NCBI GenBank assembly: GCA_021396245.1
Contig: WNYE01000046.1
Location: 276,500 to 340,499, forward strand
DNA length: 64,000 nt
Direction: 5' to 3'
DNA from: Sporothrix humicola
Lineage: Eukaryota > Ascomycota > Sordariomycetes > Ophiostomatales > Ophiostomataceae
In this document: positions 21,987 through 32,804 of the stretch, piece after piece
Position numbering within the stretch: position 1 is the stretch's first letter
How the letters are laid out: each line of letters begins with the position of its first letter
Translations under genes and position numbers: made by a program
Notes under the pieces: generated by a model
Databases searched by the model: none
What the model was told of the DNA's origin: nothing
What the model saw: only the letters and a program-made list of their open reading frames with translations

Positions 21987-22636
21987 TTACCCTATCCTCT
22001 GCTTCTTCCGTACCCAGACAGTCTTGTCCGATAGATCGACGTCCTTTTCCGTCGACTTGGTCACCTTGCCGGCCGTGTCCCTCAGCTCGACCTCCCATAT
22101 TTGCAGCCTGTAATTCCCGCGGTCGCCCATACCCGTAAACATGTCAAACGACCAGCCGTGCTTGGGACAGGTTAAACCGGCACTCAGCACGATGCCAAAG
22201 TCTTCAATGTCGAACGGGGTGGAGTTGGACAGGGGATACGACATGTGCGGGCATTTCTAAGAAGTTAGGGCACATTCAAAATGATTACACGGGGGTGGGC
22301 ACTCACATGATCCACTGCGTGAAATTGCCCTTTGTACTGGAAGACGAGCACCTGGTCCTTGAGCGCGTCGGTGCCCTCGACCTGCGCGACGTCCTGCACA
22401 AGCACTTCAGAGGCGGTCGTGGCGCCTATGCCCTTGTCCTCCGCGACGTGAAAGATCTTGCAGCCAGGAGCGGGCGGATTTGATGAGCCACAAGGAAGTG
22501 GCCGCGGCGTGGAAACGACTTCAACAACGACCGCATCCGGGTCCATGGGCTGGATGTCTGGATACGCAGACGCTGGCCCGGCATTAAACCATGCCGCGTC
22601 GCCGCTCTGGCGGGACGACCAGAAGGAGTTGAACAT
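21987..22636 (-). CDS. Rieske [2Fe-2S] domain protein
   Basis: Exons 22636-22307 and 22256-21987 give 199 residues from MFNSFWSSRQ. An upstream Met at 22735 would add 33 residues. Splicing (GTGAGT...CTTAG) creates the first Rieske half-motif: VDHKCPHMSYPL with ligands Cys and His, followed by LTCPKHGWSFDMFTG with the second Cys and His. Only the Rieske domain is present, with no catalytic mononuclear-iron domain, so it resembles a ferredoxin-like electron carrier or nitrite-reductase-small-subunit-like protein. It converges with the EthD gene (stops 84 bp apart). A redox partner role for a nearby or unlinked oxygenase is inferred. Confidence 0.87.
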
Positions 22637-23017
22637 GTTGTCGAGGGCGATCGATGCTGGTGATGTAGGAGATTGTCTTTTTGGTACTGGCGATGAAATC
22701 TTATCACGAAAATGGGGTCCATTTTTATGGCACATTAGCCAATCACAGGCGCTATTTTACAACACCAACATATCGCGGACAGCATCGATGAAAACGAACT
22801 TTGAAATATTTAATTTGAAATATTTACACTTAATTTGAAACATTTATTTTGAAATAATTGTGTGAAATAATTGATGTTAAACAATTGATTTGAACTCTAG
22901 ATTTAAAAATCTATTTCATCGAACTTGGGTACTCGCAGAAGAAAGTAGAAAATCAATAAACCAAAAAGCACCCGACCAAAGCATAAGTCATTGCAACATA
23001 AATCATACACCGTCACC
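22637..23017. other. AT-rich intergenic region with TTTGAAATA-like repeats
   Basis: From about 22797 to 22906 the sequence is very AT-rich and repeats TTTGAAA-containing units (TTTGAAATATTTAA, TTTGAAATATTTAC, TTTGAAACATTTAT, TTTTGAAATAATT). No gene is seen. It lies downstream of the zinc-cluster gene and upstream of the Rieske gene. Confidence 0.6.
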
Positions 23018-25345
23018 TCAGTAAAGCAGCGACTCAAACGACAGCAGCATCTCGGCCTGCGACCCGTAGTTGCCCGGCGGCAAAAACTCGTCAAAGGCGG
23101 CGGCCTCGGCGTGGATGGTGGAGTGGGCCTCGCCGGCCCAGATGCCGCCAATGGGCATGTCCAGCGAGGCGGGGGCCCAGGTGCCGGCGGGCGTGTGGAT
23201 GGGCGGGACCAGGGAGGCGGAAGTCGACGAGGTGGAAGTCGTGGCTGCTGCTGTTGACGTGGTGGCCAGCTTGCTTTCCAGGTTAAGGAGGCGCATGGCG
23301 TGAAGGATGAGCTTGCGCACTCTTCGCGTGGGCAGATGACTCTCTTCCAATGCACCCAGCGAGCGGATACACGTCTGCAGAGACGACACGAGGTAGGCGG
23401 TGTTGGAGCTGCTGCTGCTGCCGGGTCTTTCCGAGAGCGTGGCAATCAGTGTCGTGGCCGCCGTGCCGATCATGTGCAGCGTGACCCACGACAGCGTCCG
23501 CAGACTGCCATGGCACTCTTCGTACTGCTGCAGGTACTGGGCGATGAGGCAGGCGTGCTGGACACAGATTTGCCGCGAAGTCTCTTTGGGCGACGGGCGG
23601 GCAGGCTGGGATGGGTACTGGCCGTACTGATAGGGATCACGCTGTTTAGGCGGGTCATCTTGGGAGTTGCCAAACTGCGCGAGGGGCCGATGCAACAAAA
23701 TGACGGCGGCCGAGTACTGCATGTGCAGGTGGAAGACGGCCGGGATCTGTTGCGGGTTGTAGCGGAACTCGGCGTCCAGGTTGGTGTACCAGTCGCGGAA
23801 GCTGCGGTCGAGGGCGGCGACGCGGTGGCGGGTCGTCTGGGCGCCGTTGAGCGCGTCGCACAGAATGCCGACAATTTCGAGCAGGTTGGCCCACGCGGCG
23901 GACATTCTCAACTCCAAGGACGTACTGTGGCCTCCGAGCGACGGCCTTGTGTTTGGTTTCTGCACGGTCACATCATCCAGCTTGATCATCTGCGGCCGCC
24001 CTAAATACAGCGCCCACTGTCGGTCAAACGAGAAGCAGCTCCAGAAGCAGATTTGGCGCACCTCGCGCTCGACAGGCGTCAGGCTCGCCGTCGTCGCCTG
24101 ACTTAAACCCTCCATATCGCTGTGCAGGCCCAGCTCAAACGCCAGCCGGCTCGCCCCGCCGGCGTCCATCCAGCCCTTGGTGTCGTTGCTGACGACGCAG
24201 TAGATTTCGGAGAGGAGTTCCAGACTCTGTAAAGTTGTGATGCCCGGCTGGTTGAGTTCGGCGTCGAGCAGATCGGCACATCGCCGCACCAAAAGAGGGG
24301 GATCTTCGTTGACCTCGTCCTCGACCAGCGCCATCGCCCTAATGTCGGCTCGGTCCGATATGGCCGCCGCGCGTGCCAGGATGCAGTGCACCAGCAGCTT
24401 GCTGCAGTACTTGGTCTGGCCGCTGCGGAAATCTTGCAAAAAGGCCTCCTTGTGGATAATGGGAATGACTTGGTGCTGGTAAGTCCAGTAGAGGTCGAAC
24501 AGGTGGTCTCGCAGGGCCTCTGACACCACATCCTGCCATACAACACCACCGCCACTGTTGGAAGGGTGCGTGGTGGATTCGCCCCTTAACAGGATCGACG
24601 AAGTGACACTCTCCGCCAGGTGCAGGCTCGATGTCGGGCCAAAGTAGCGCAAACGGCCGACTCTGTCACTATTCAACTGGCGATAGCCGCCGCAAAGCCG
24701 GATTATCATGTTGTCCGACGACGACGAGGCTGCACCTCCGCTCCGGTCGCTCTGGCTTCCCGGCGACGACGACGACACGGGACCGACCAGCTCGTCCCCG
24801 TCGGGCGTTTTCCGGTCGTCGATCCCAATCACATGGTGGAAACTGTCTCGCCGGATGTCTTCGCTGCGGTGTTGTGATGACATGGACGACAGGCTGGCCT
24901 GCCGGTGTGTCTGGAGCTCCGCTTCGAGGGAGGCAATCTTGGCGTACAGCTCTCGCACCAGCTTCTTGCTGTTGGACAGCTTGCGCTCGTCGACCGCGGG
25001 AATCAGGCACTCGGCCCCGGACCGCAAACAGGCCCGGCATCTGCCGCCGTCGAGATTGGGCTGGCACTTGATCTTCTTCTTGCGGCAGCTCGAGCACGCC
25101 AGCTGTTTCGACGGCTCACCGCTGCCACGTCGGGTTCGTGCCGCCGTAGGTGGAGTGGGCAGGCCGTGTGGTGGGTGAGACGAGCTGTGGTGGGATGTGT
25201 TTGGTGGGTGAGAATGCGGGTGCGAGTGAGGATGCGAGTGTGTGTGTGGGTGGGAGTGGTCCGAGTAGCTGCTGGTCGCTGAATCCCGCCGGTGGTCCAT
25301 GCCGTATCCCATGGGACCGTCCCATGGTCGTGAGGGGAGTTCCAT
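23018..25345 (-). CDS. Zn2Cys6 transcription factor with fungal-specific regulatory domain
   Basis: A 775-residue intronless protein. Residues 30-60 are a His/Ser/Pro tract (repeated SHPH). The zinc cluster is Cys84, 87, 94, 103, 106 and 113 (C-x2-C-x6-C-x8-C-x2-C-x6-C), followed by a short linker and a heptad-type coiled coil (about 122-147) for dimerisation. A middle-homology region typical of the Fungal_trans domain begins near residue 270 (LFDLYWTYQHQVIPIIHKEA) and includes FWSCFSFDRQWALYLGRPQ. The overall order resembles nirA-type regulators, but no target can be named. It is next to the Rieske, EthD and ADH genes and divergent (3 kb) from an MFS exporter, so it could be their regulator. 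Confidence 0.9.
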   Translation of the reverse strand: MELPSRPWDGPMGYGMDHRRDSATSSYSDHSHPHTHSHPHSHPHSHPPNTSHHSSSHPPHGLPTPPTAARTRRGSGEPSKQLACSSCRKKKIKCQPNLDGGRCRACLRSGAECLIPAVDERKLSNSKKLVRELYAKIASLEAELQTHRQASLSSMSSQHRSEDIRRDSFHHVIGIDDRKTPDGDELVGPVSSSSPGSQSDRSGGAASSSSDNMIIRLCGGYRQLNSDRVGRLRYFGPTSSLHLAESVTSSILLRGESTTHPSNSGGGVVWQDVVSEALRDHLFDLYWTYQHQVIPIIHKEAFLQDFRSGQTKYCSKLLVHCILARAAAISDRADIRAMALVEDEVNEDPPLLVRRCADLLDAELNQPGITTLQSLELLSEIYCVVSNDTKGWMDAGGASRLAFELGLHSDMEGLSQATTASLTPVEREVRQICFWSCFSFDRQWALYLGRPQMIKLDDVTVQKPNTRPSLGGHSTSLELRMSAAWANLLEIVGILCDALNGAQTTRHRVAALDRSFRDWYTNLDAEFRYNPQQIPAVFHLHMQYSAAVILLHRPLAQFGNSQDDPPKQRDPYQYGQYPSQPARPSPKETSRQICVQHACLIAQYLQQYEECHGSLRTLSWVTLHMIGTAATTLIATLSERPGSSSSSNTAYLVSSLQTCIRSLGALEESHLPTRRVRKLILHAMRLLNLESKLATTSTAAATTSTSSTSASLVPPIHTPAGTWAPASLDMPIGGIWAGEAHSTIHAEAAAFDEFLPPGNYGSQAEMLLSFESLLY

Positions 25346-28300
25346 GTCCGAGAACGACGTAAAAGGCGTGAGATGTTGCAGTCGAAATACTTGGAGTTGT
25401 TTTTGTGTAAAAGCGAATTACAAAACAAAGTCTGGACCCGGGGAATATGTGCGAACTCGTCGTGGGTGAAGATCAATGTCCGTGTTGATTAGTCGGGTGG
25501 TAGTTGCCGGTGGTCAAGTGTAGTAAACAGACGGCCATCAATGTCCGTTCAGAAGGCCGTAGAAAGATCAAATAAGATAAAATCAAAAGGCGAGAAGAAG
25601 AAAAAGAAAACCAACAGCGCTCCGCGTGTTGTCTCTGTGCAGCGACTGACAAGACTTATGTATTTTGATTAAAAAGTGTTTGTGTTGTGCTGCCTTGTCT
25701 TCTCGTGTCAGTACGGAGTATCTCTCGACTCTGAAAGGATTCTCCGGGGAAGAGATCATGTCCCCCGGCTACTTGGAGCCACTACGCGCATCGATATCCG
25801 ACCCGTTGGCAGAAGAAAGGGACAGAATACACTGTTTTTAGCACCGTGTAGTGGAATCTTAGTGCACTCGCCCACAGACCCGCCCCCGGAGACCCCCAGA
25901 ACGCCCCAGAGGAAAAGAGACTCCGCACCTTGGGCGCTGTTGACAAAAGAAAATGGCAGTCCCTAAACGGAATGGCGAGACAGTTCTTGCGGGGGAACAG
26001 TGCGGTTTCTTCTACGGAGTAATAGGCGACTTTTCTTTTTCTGTTTTTATTTCTTCTTCCTCTTGACTTGTTTGCGGGGATGCCGCTAATGAGCTAATGA
26101 GTCGCCTGGAGAAGACAAGTGAAAAGGGAAAACAAAAAAAGAGGAGGTCTGGCCAGGCCAGGACTGACAGACTGACTGACAGACTGACCAGTGAGCGTCA
26201 GTGGCGTCCTAGAAACACCACCAAAACACGAGGAAATGTCAAGGAAATGCCAGGGAAATGCCAGGTCGCGTCAACCTGGACACCAAAAAAGACCAAAGGA
26301 GGGCGCGAACGAGTCAAGAGGAAAAGGCGAGCCATGTCTTGACGGAGAGTCGAACGCACAGACATCCCAAAGCGAATCAAACGAGTAAGATTGAAAAGGA
26401 AGATGCATTTCCAGGACCCAAGACACAGGACAGCCCGTGCTGGACGGCCCTGTGATGTGGCTGCCTTACCCTTATCTCATGAAGTCAGTCTGTCAGTAGC
26501 GAGTTTTGCTGTCATTAACACGGTCTTTGGCTTTTATTACTTCCACTTTCTCCTCTTCTCGTTATTCTCCTCATTGTCCTCACCTCCTCCGATCATCCGT
26601 CACCCCGAACCTCCCCCTTATTTTCAATTTACACCCGCCCCGTATCCTCGGATATCTACCCGCCACTCACCTCCACTCCCGCGGCCGTCAGCAAGTCCAA
26701 TAAAAACTGCCCAGTAGGACGTTAGATAACCGACACTCCCTGTTCGCCTTAACCAGCGACGGTGACTTGTGAGTTTATTCCACTCAATAATTCTATTCTC
26801 ACCGCAATGGACAACATTATTTATCATCTGGAATGAATTCACAACCGACCTATGGACGACAGGAAAGGGACAGAAAGGGAATAGAAGGAATTATTAATAT
26901 TTCGACATTTCCTTTTGACGATTGTGTTTTTCATCGGGTTGCAATAAAGCGAAGTGCTCCCGTCGAGATTCGTGTTTTCGCGTTTCCTGTTTACAGTGCA
27001 AGCTGCATGACAAACAAACCCTGTCATTCTCTCTCTTTCCCTGTCCTTTTTCTCTTTGCCTTGTCGGCAATTCCGCAGTTGCAGTGACAATCGACGAGCG
27101 ACGGGGATACAGCGGGTGAGCTGCATACTGCTTTGGGCAGCCCTACAATCGACAGTTTAAAACCGGGCCATGGCCCCCATTTTTGTTGTCTCTTGTCGCA
27201 TTCTGTTGCAATACTGTCGCAATGTTGCAGCCTGACCGGCTATCACTTACCACACCAAATCAAAAGTACGTTGTACTCGATGGAAGAAGCCGTCTGCAAC
27301 AGTACTTTGTACTTTTCCTCCCCTTCATCACTCAGTTGCGGGAATGAATCAGCTGCCGCTGTGCCGTTGATTTACCGTCGCTGCCGTCTGCATTCAGTGA
27401 GGATAGGCAGATTGTTACCGTGGTCCTGGGTCGGCAGTAAGTGTGAATGCACGTGATTTGATTGCCAATGGGAGGCCATATTGAAAACGGCGACTCAAAA
27501 TCGACAGAAAATGAACATCAAAAGATGCCAATGCGTGTCTTCTTGTGACCACGGCCATCAATGTCCGCCTCGAACGCACCCCAGACGGAGAAGAGGACAC
27601 CAAATCGACACCAGAGCGACACCAAAATAAGCCAAAATCCCCCAGACTTTTTCTCTGAAAAAGGCGGAGAATGCCCACGTTTCCAGGCTAAGCCTCTCCT
27701 ACAAAAATCATGCAAACTTCCCCGCGAGTGGTGTTCAAAGTCCGGATCATGGGGGGAGGGAGAGGCGTGGAAGAGGAAATTGAAAAGACGAAGGAAGATG
27801 GGGAAGCATGATAGCCTATCAGGGCAGAATTGGCAGAGCACTTGTCACGCTCTGGGCAGGGCTCAAGGAAAACAGAATCCGCGGGTACTTGTCTCCGTAA
27901 AAGGGTAAGCGTCACAGATTTTGGCGAGCGACAGAAATCTGTGGAGACAAACACCGCTAATGAATCGCCGCAAACCACACCTCTTCACTTCAGACAACTT
28001 CAACAACACACGGCCTCTCAGCATCGGCAATCAAAGTCCTAGCCTTGCACGCTATCTCACGCTGCATCCAGTTTTCATCTGTTCACCCCGGATTTGGCGG
28101 AGAGAATCAAGAGTATTGTAGAGCTTAAACTCCACCAAAATGCACACGAGAGCAGTTTACCCCATGGGGATGCCCAGAAAGGTAACCTGCTAGTAGGAGC
28201 GCAGACATCAAGCAGAGGATCACAAGATGAAATCAAGAATACAAATAGATCTGCAGAGACGATTGTGTTGATTTTTATAATTTTCTTTGAATTTTGAATC

Positions 28301-28364
28301 ATGTCTTCACATCGTTGTGAGGATTAACAAATTAAAACAGAATATCACCAACACCACCACCGCC
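25346..28364. other. 3-kb divergent intergenic region
   Basis: No gene is supported on either strand, and the open frames are short and non-conserved in look. It contains two copies of the dispersed 9-mer TACGGAGTA (25712-25720, 26013-26021), GACTGACA repeats near 26163, CT-rich stretches at 26530-26700, and AT-rich DNA. It may hold regulatory sites or an unrecognised non-coding RNA. Confidence 0.5.
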
Positions 28365-30292
28365 ATGACATCCGTCGAACTGGGACAGGTGGACAAGGCC
28401 GACGCCGTCTCCCAACACGACACGATCGAACATGTCGACAATGACAGCAGCGGCGAGCATCCACCGGCCGTCACCGAGTCGAAGACGGATGCCGAGGGCG
28501 GCCCGGCCGAAGAACGTGTCACCGCCAAAGCATGGCTCTGTGTCTTTGTAGGTCCCCTTGCGTAGCATCAAGATATGATACGAAGCTAATTTCTCAGTTG
28601 CTCTCCCTCTCCTTTGGCGTCCCGTTCTGGGGCACGCCGACGAGCTCCAACATGGGCCCGACGCTGATGGCCCGCTGGGGCAACTCGAGCCTGTCGGCGT
28701 GGATTGTGCCCGGTATCACGACCGCCGCGTCGGTGACGATCCTCCTGTTTGGCGCCAACTCGGACCTCTTTGGGCGGCGCCCCTTCCTCCTCTTCTCAAA
28801 CCTCGTCAACGCTGTCGGGTACATTGTGCTTGCCACCGCAAAAGGCTCCAACCAGTACATTTCCGGCATCGTGCTCAACGGCTGCGGGTCCGGCACGGCC
28901 GGCGTGGCGCTGATTGCGTACCCCGAGCTGCTGCCCAACAAGTACCGCCATGTGGGTGTCGTGCTAGCCGACGGTTTTGTCTACATCATGATCATCATCG
29001 GCCCCGTGGTCGCCCGTGCCGCTATCATCCACGACGACAACCGCTGGACATACATTTACTGGGCCGGCTTTATCATTTCGACAATTGCCCTGGTCGGTAT
29101 CGGCTTCTTTTATTTCCCGCCCAAGCACCCGCGTGGTGTGCCCTGGAAGGATGCCTTGCGCGGGCTCGACTGGGTCGGCGCGGCTCTCTTCACGCCGGGC
29201 TGCGTCATGGTCCTTGTCGGGAGTAAGTATCATGCCCCCGTGTAGCATTCAGATGATCAATTCAAATGGCCAATTCAGATATCAATTCAGATATCAATTC
29301 AGATAACCAGTACTAACTTCACAGTCGTCTACACGACATATCTCGACGCGAACGACAAACGAGTCATCATCACCCTGACACTGGGATTTGCGTTCGTCAT
29401 CGGTTTCGGCCTCTGGGAACACTTTTCAAACGTAAAGTACCCCCTCTGCCCGACGCCCGTCTTTGCCAGCCACAAGGGCCGCGAGTTTACCGCCCCGTTC
29501 TGTCTGTCATTTATCGTCGTCGGCTTCTTTTATGGGCTGAGCGTCATCTTCCCGACGCTCCTCAACGACTTTTACATTGACGCCACCACGTCCGACTCGG
29601 AACAAATGGCCCTGTCCTTGGCATCCAGCGTCGGCCTCCCCTTTGGCGCCATGCTTCTCATGTTCTTCGGCCACCGCGTCGGCCACTGGCGCTGGCAGCT
29701 GATCGGCTCTGTCTTCAGTCTGGTCTTGTGGGGTTCGTTGATGGCTTTGGTCACCCCGACAAACAAGGCACTCATGATTGCCCTCGTCGTCCTCGGTCAG
29801 ACGAGCTATGGTGTGGCGGCCTACCTTGGCGTCACCTACGCTCAGCTCGGTGTGCCTCAAATGTACCTCGGCATCTCGGGTGGTCTAGCCGGTCTTGCCC
29901 GCTATGGTGGCGGCGCCGTCGCCTCCGCGTCGTATGCCAGCGCCATCGGCAACGGCATCAAGACCAAGGGCGGGGACATTACCGCCGCGGCGCTGGCGGC
30001 TGGTCTCCCCAAGTCGTCTGTCGCCCAGCTGATGCCTGCTATTATTTCCAACGGTCCTGCCGGCATTGCCAACATCCCCGGCGTCACGGATGCGGTGACG
30101 GCCGCTGTCGGTGCCGCGTACAAGACAGCCGCCGCTTTTGGCCTGCGGAACGCTGCTCTCGCGTCGCTTGCTTTTGGTGTCGTCGGCATCGGCTTGGCCG
30201 TCGCCTGCGAGGACATTACACCCAAGATGACCGACAAGATCGAGGTGTTCTTGGAGAATGACGCCCTCGCCGAGAAGAACAAGTTCCACTAG
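28365..30292 (+). CDS. MFS transporter, TRI12/siderophore-efflux type (14 TM)
   Basis: Exons 28365-28547, 28598-29222 and 29325-30292 give 591 residues. Introns have GTAGGT and GTAAGT donors with GCTAAT and ACTAAC branch points. A polar N-terminus of about 60 residues precedes the membrane domain. Family signatures include LLFGANSDLFGRRPFLLFSN between segments 2 and 3, VLNGCGSGTAGVALIAYPEL, and a central GFFYFPPKHPRG loop. The pattern is that of the DHA2/TRI12-like group of fungal exporters of toxins and siderophores. The C-terminal half is rich in small residues and has a long loop before the last segment. The likely role is export of a small molecule across the plasma membrane. It may serve the regulator and enzymes to its left. 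Confidence 0.88.
29272..29304. repeat. 12-bp direct repeats inside the second intron of the MFS gene
   Basis: The unit AATTCAGATATC is repeated nearly three times just upstream of the ACTAAC branch point of intron 2. The repeats lengthen an otherwise short intron. Confidence 0.7.
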
Positions 30293-30457
30293 GGTGGGAG
30301 GGAAGAATCAAATAACAGCGGCAATCGTTGGCGGCCTGGCCATGCATTCATATCTGTACATGACTTTTAGTGACTTTTTTGCAATTTATCCATCGTCGAC
30401 GAGCCAGCCCTCGCCTTTTGTCATAACTGAAACACCATCCCCTGAGAAATCCATTAG

Positions 30458-30799
30458 TCACTGTGACGCCTGCGGTGCCATCAAGGTCCCACGTACCGGA
30501 TCGGCCGTATACATATTTGGCTCATATGGTTCGGGCAACATTCGGCCGTGCGTGTCCACAAACTGGCCGTCCTTGACCCAGCGGGCATCCCCAGGTGCTG
30601 GCGGCACGCCCCCGGCCTCGTAGTACTCCATCAGAAAGCGGATGTTTTGGATGTGATGCTGCACGGGCCGGTTGTTGTTGGGATCGGCCTCGATTGCCAG
30701 AGCCTGGTCCAGGTCAAGCTGGAGGCATGCCAACTTGTTTATCCGCTGTTGGTCGACATCGTTGGGGTCGAGGTAGGTCGAAGGGGCTCCGTCCGGCAT
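30458..30799 (-). CDS. Small conserved-looking hypothetical protein
   Basis: A 113-residue protein starts at MPDGAPSTYL. The frame is open further upstream to 31009, but that part is Ser-rich and looks like leader sequence. The protein is hydrophilic with no signal peptide or membrane segment. It contains a helical stretch around NKLACLQLDLDQALAIEAD, a His-rich turn (VQHHIQNIRFLMEYYEAG) and a Pro-rich C-terminus. I do not recognise the family. Base composition and reading-frame quality support a real gene. It ends 165 bp from the MFS exporter, convergently. Confidence 0.6.
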   Translation of the reverse strand: MPDGAPSTYLDPNDVDQQRINKLACLQLDLDQALAIEADPNNNRPVQHHIQNIRFLMEYYEAGGVPPAPGDARWVKDGQFVDTHGRMLPEPYEPNMYTADPVRGTLMAPQASQ

Positions 30800-31463
30800 C
30801 GTTTTGACGGACGTCAAGGTGGGAGGACTGTAGTGTTGGAGAGGTTGACGACTTGAGCGGGTAAGAGAACAATTTGATGAGTTGTCGACGAAACGAAAAC
30901 TGGCTCGTATGACTGTGCCACTTGATGGAACGGAAGAAGAATATTCGCAACGCCAAAGTGAAAACTTACAAGGGATTCGTAGGCAGCTGTGTACTGGGAC
31001 AGTTGTCATTTTGTGTATTTAACTTGTTTGCATTCGCCGTGTTTGCTGTATTCCTCTAGTGTTGTCGGTGTCATGCTATCACTGTAAGTGCTGCAAGTGC
31101 TGTAAGTGCGGTAAGGTGCTTAGCGCTTTCTGAAAGCCCTGTTTGTTTCACGTGACGACCATCTGGTAGGGCCAAGATTCCCTCTTTCCTCTTTTGTCAC
31201 TTACATCATCGGGAAGGAGCGACCAACAGCTCATTCACTGCACTTTCCCTTTTCCCTAAAAGTTACTCCTAACCACTGAAAAATTTTGTTCGCTTCGCGC
31301 CTTCCTTGCTGCCTGGGCCAACCGAGCCTCCAAGCTTCCTACATAAAATTCCAACCCAGGTCTCCCCGAATTTCCTCTTTCCTATTCTTGTCCTCTTCCA
31401 CCTTGTTTTCTTCACAGCTTCCCCCACCACCCAACGACCAGCCACCTACAGCGCATCTGCATC
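30800..31463. other. Divergent promoter region of small protein and HNH gene
   Basis: No gene is seen. It holds a short copy of the CTGTAAGTG minisatellite (31082-31108) and a C/T-rich leader (31270-31460) before the HNH-domain gene. Confidence 0.5.
31082..31108. repeat. Three 9-bp units of CTGTAAGTG type
   Basis: The units are CTGTAAGTG, CTGCAAGTG and CTGTAAGTG. The same 9-bp unit forms the longer minisatellite at the right end of the window. Confidence 0.75.
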
Positions 31464-32804
31464 ATGGAATCGAAGATACCCGCCACCGGACCAGCCGGCC
31501 CATCCATCAAAGCCCGCTTCCTCTCGAACGAGGCCGAGTCCTGGGAGCCCGGCGAGGCCGAGATGGCATCCACATCCACATCCACATCGACACCGGACGC
31601 AGCCAAGCGCCAGTTTGCCGAGTATCTCCAAGAACAACTTCTGGAGCTAAAGAAGAAGGCGCAGGAGCAAAAGCGCAGCGACAAGTACGACGTGTTCAAC
31701 CGACTTTTCTACAATTCATTGCTCTCTATCGCCAGGGACCCTTCGTCAACGATTCCTGCCCTTACCCTTGCTCAGAACCTTCAAGACCGCCAAAGCCGCC
31801 ACGTCCGCTTTAAAAACGTGCTGACGACCCTTCGCGGCCCGTTCACCATGCTGTACGAGGTCTACGACAATAATGCCCGTTCCGGCGATCAGCGAGGCGG
31901 TCCTAGCGGTGGTAAAGAAGATAACGAGGAAGAGAAGAAGGGAGAGAACAAGGAACGCAAGGAGACCAAGGGCCGCAGTGCCTCCGACAAGAAAGCGCAG
32001 CAGGTTGTGCCTCAGTGGTACGGGGAAGCCTGCGTTTTTTGCGGCTTCCCCGACCCCCATGGTGCACACATTGTGCCCGTTCGCGCCATGGCAAGGGAAA
32101 CGCCCTCGGCCATGTCGTTTTCGCTTGAGAGCTTCTGGACGCGTTTTGCAGTGGCCGACCACGAACTGGAACGGGCCATCGACGGGCAAGAAACGAGAAA
32201 CATCCTGCCGCTGTGCCCGAACACTCATATTCTGTGGGACTCGTACCGTTTCGCCATCCGGCCGATCCGGGATCAGGTCAACCCAGAACGGCGGCTGCTG
32301 CTCCAGTTTTTGTGGCTCAATGGCCCTGCCACGCCGATCGTGTCCAACGTCCTGTCCGACTTTCGTCGCGAGCATTTTGAATCATACCCGGGAATCAAGC
32401 ATGGCGATGTCTACGAACTGACGACGGACGATCCGGCCGCGCACCCGCTGCCCAGCGCCCGCCTCCTGCACATCCAGCTCGGTGCCCACAAGCTCATGGC
32501 TGGCGTTCGTGCGGCGGCCGCCGCCGGCGAAATTTTCTACGGTGAGCCGCCTGACGACGACGATGACGGCCGGCCCATCCCGTCCAACTTTATGGCACTG
32601 TCGCCCCTGTGGGAAGAGGCGCTCGACGCTGCCGTCAAAGGCCGTGTACTGGACGAAGCAGCAGCGGAGAGGTGGCGAATGGGCCTCCTCCGCGGTGAGT
32701 ACAGAACGTATAGGTACCTGGCCCACGGCGACGACGGCGACGACGGCGACGACAGCGACGGCGAGGAGGCCCCCAACGACGAGGTATGGGACAGTGATGC
32801 CTAG
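31464..32804 (+). CDS. HNH endonuclease-domain protein (HNH_2-like)
   Basis: A 446-residue intronless protein. The N-terminal half is charged, with a Glu/Lys-rich low-complexity segment at about 150-180. Near residue 190 there is a CVFCG motif followed by DPHGAHIVPVRAM (candidate first His), and 55 residues later RNILPLCPNTHILWDSYRFA, the second half of the HNH pattern with Asn and His. Fungi carry many such HNH_2 proteins of unknown role, often multi-copy and variable. They may nick DNA or be degenerate. The C-terminus is acidic with a DGDDGDDSDG repeat. No mobile-element borders are visible around it. Confidence 0.82.
   Translation: MESKIPATGPAGPSIKARFLSNEAESWEPGEAEMASTSTSTSTPDAAKRQFAEYLQEQLLELKKKAQEQKRSDKYDVFNRLFYNSLLSIARDPSSTIPALTLAQNLQDRQSRHVRFKNVLTTLRGPFTMLYEVYDNNARSGDQRGGPSGGKEDNEEEKKGENKERKETKGRSASDKKAQQVVPQWYGEACVFCGFPDPHGAHIVPVRAMARETPSAMSFSLESFWTRFAVADHELERAIDGQETRNILPLCPNTHILWDSYRFAIRPIRDQVNPERRLLLQFLWLNGPATPIVSNVLSDFRREHFESYPGIKHGDVYELTTDDPAAHPLPSARLLHIQLGAHKLMAGVRAAAAAGEIFYGEPPDDDDDGRPIPSNFMALSPLWEEALDAAVKGRVLDEAAAERWRMGLLRGEYRTYRYLAHGDDGDDGDDSDGEEAPNDEVWDSDA

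Noticed and set aside
31464..32804. HNH protein as part of a homing element or transposon
   Set aside because: It sits as a normal stand-alone gene with no intron, intein or terminal repeats around it.
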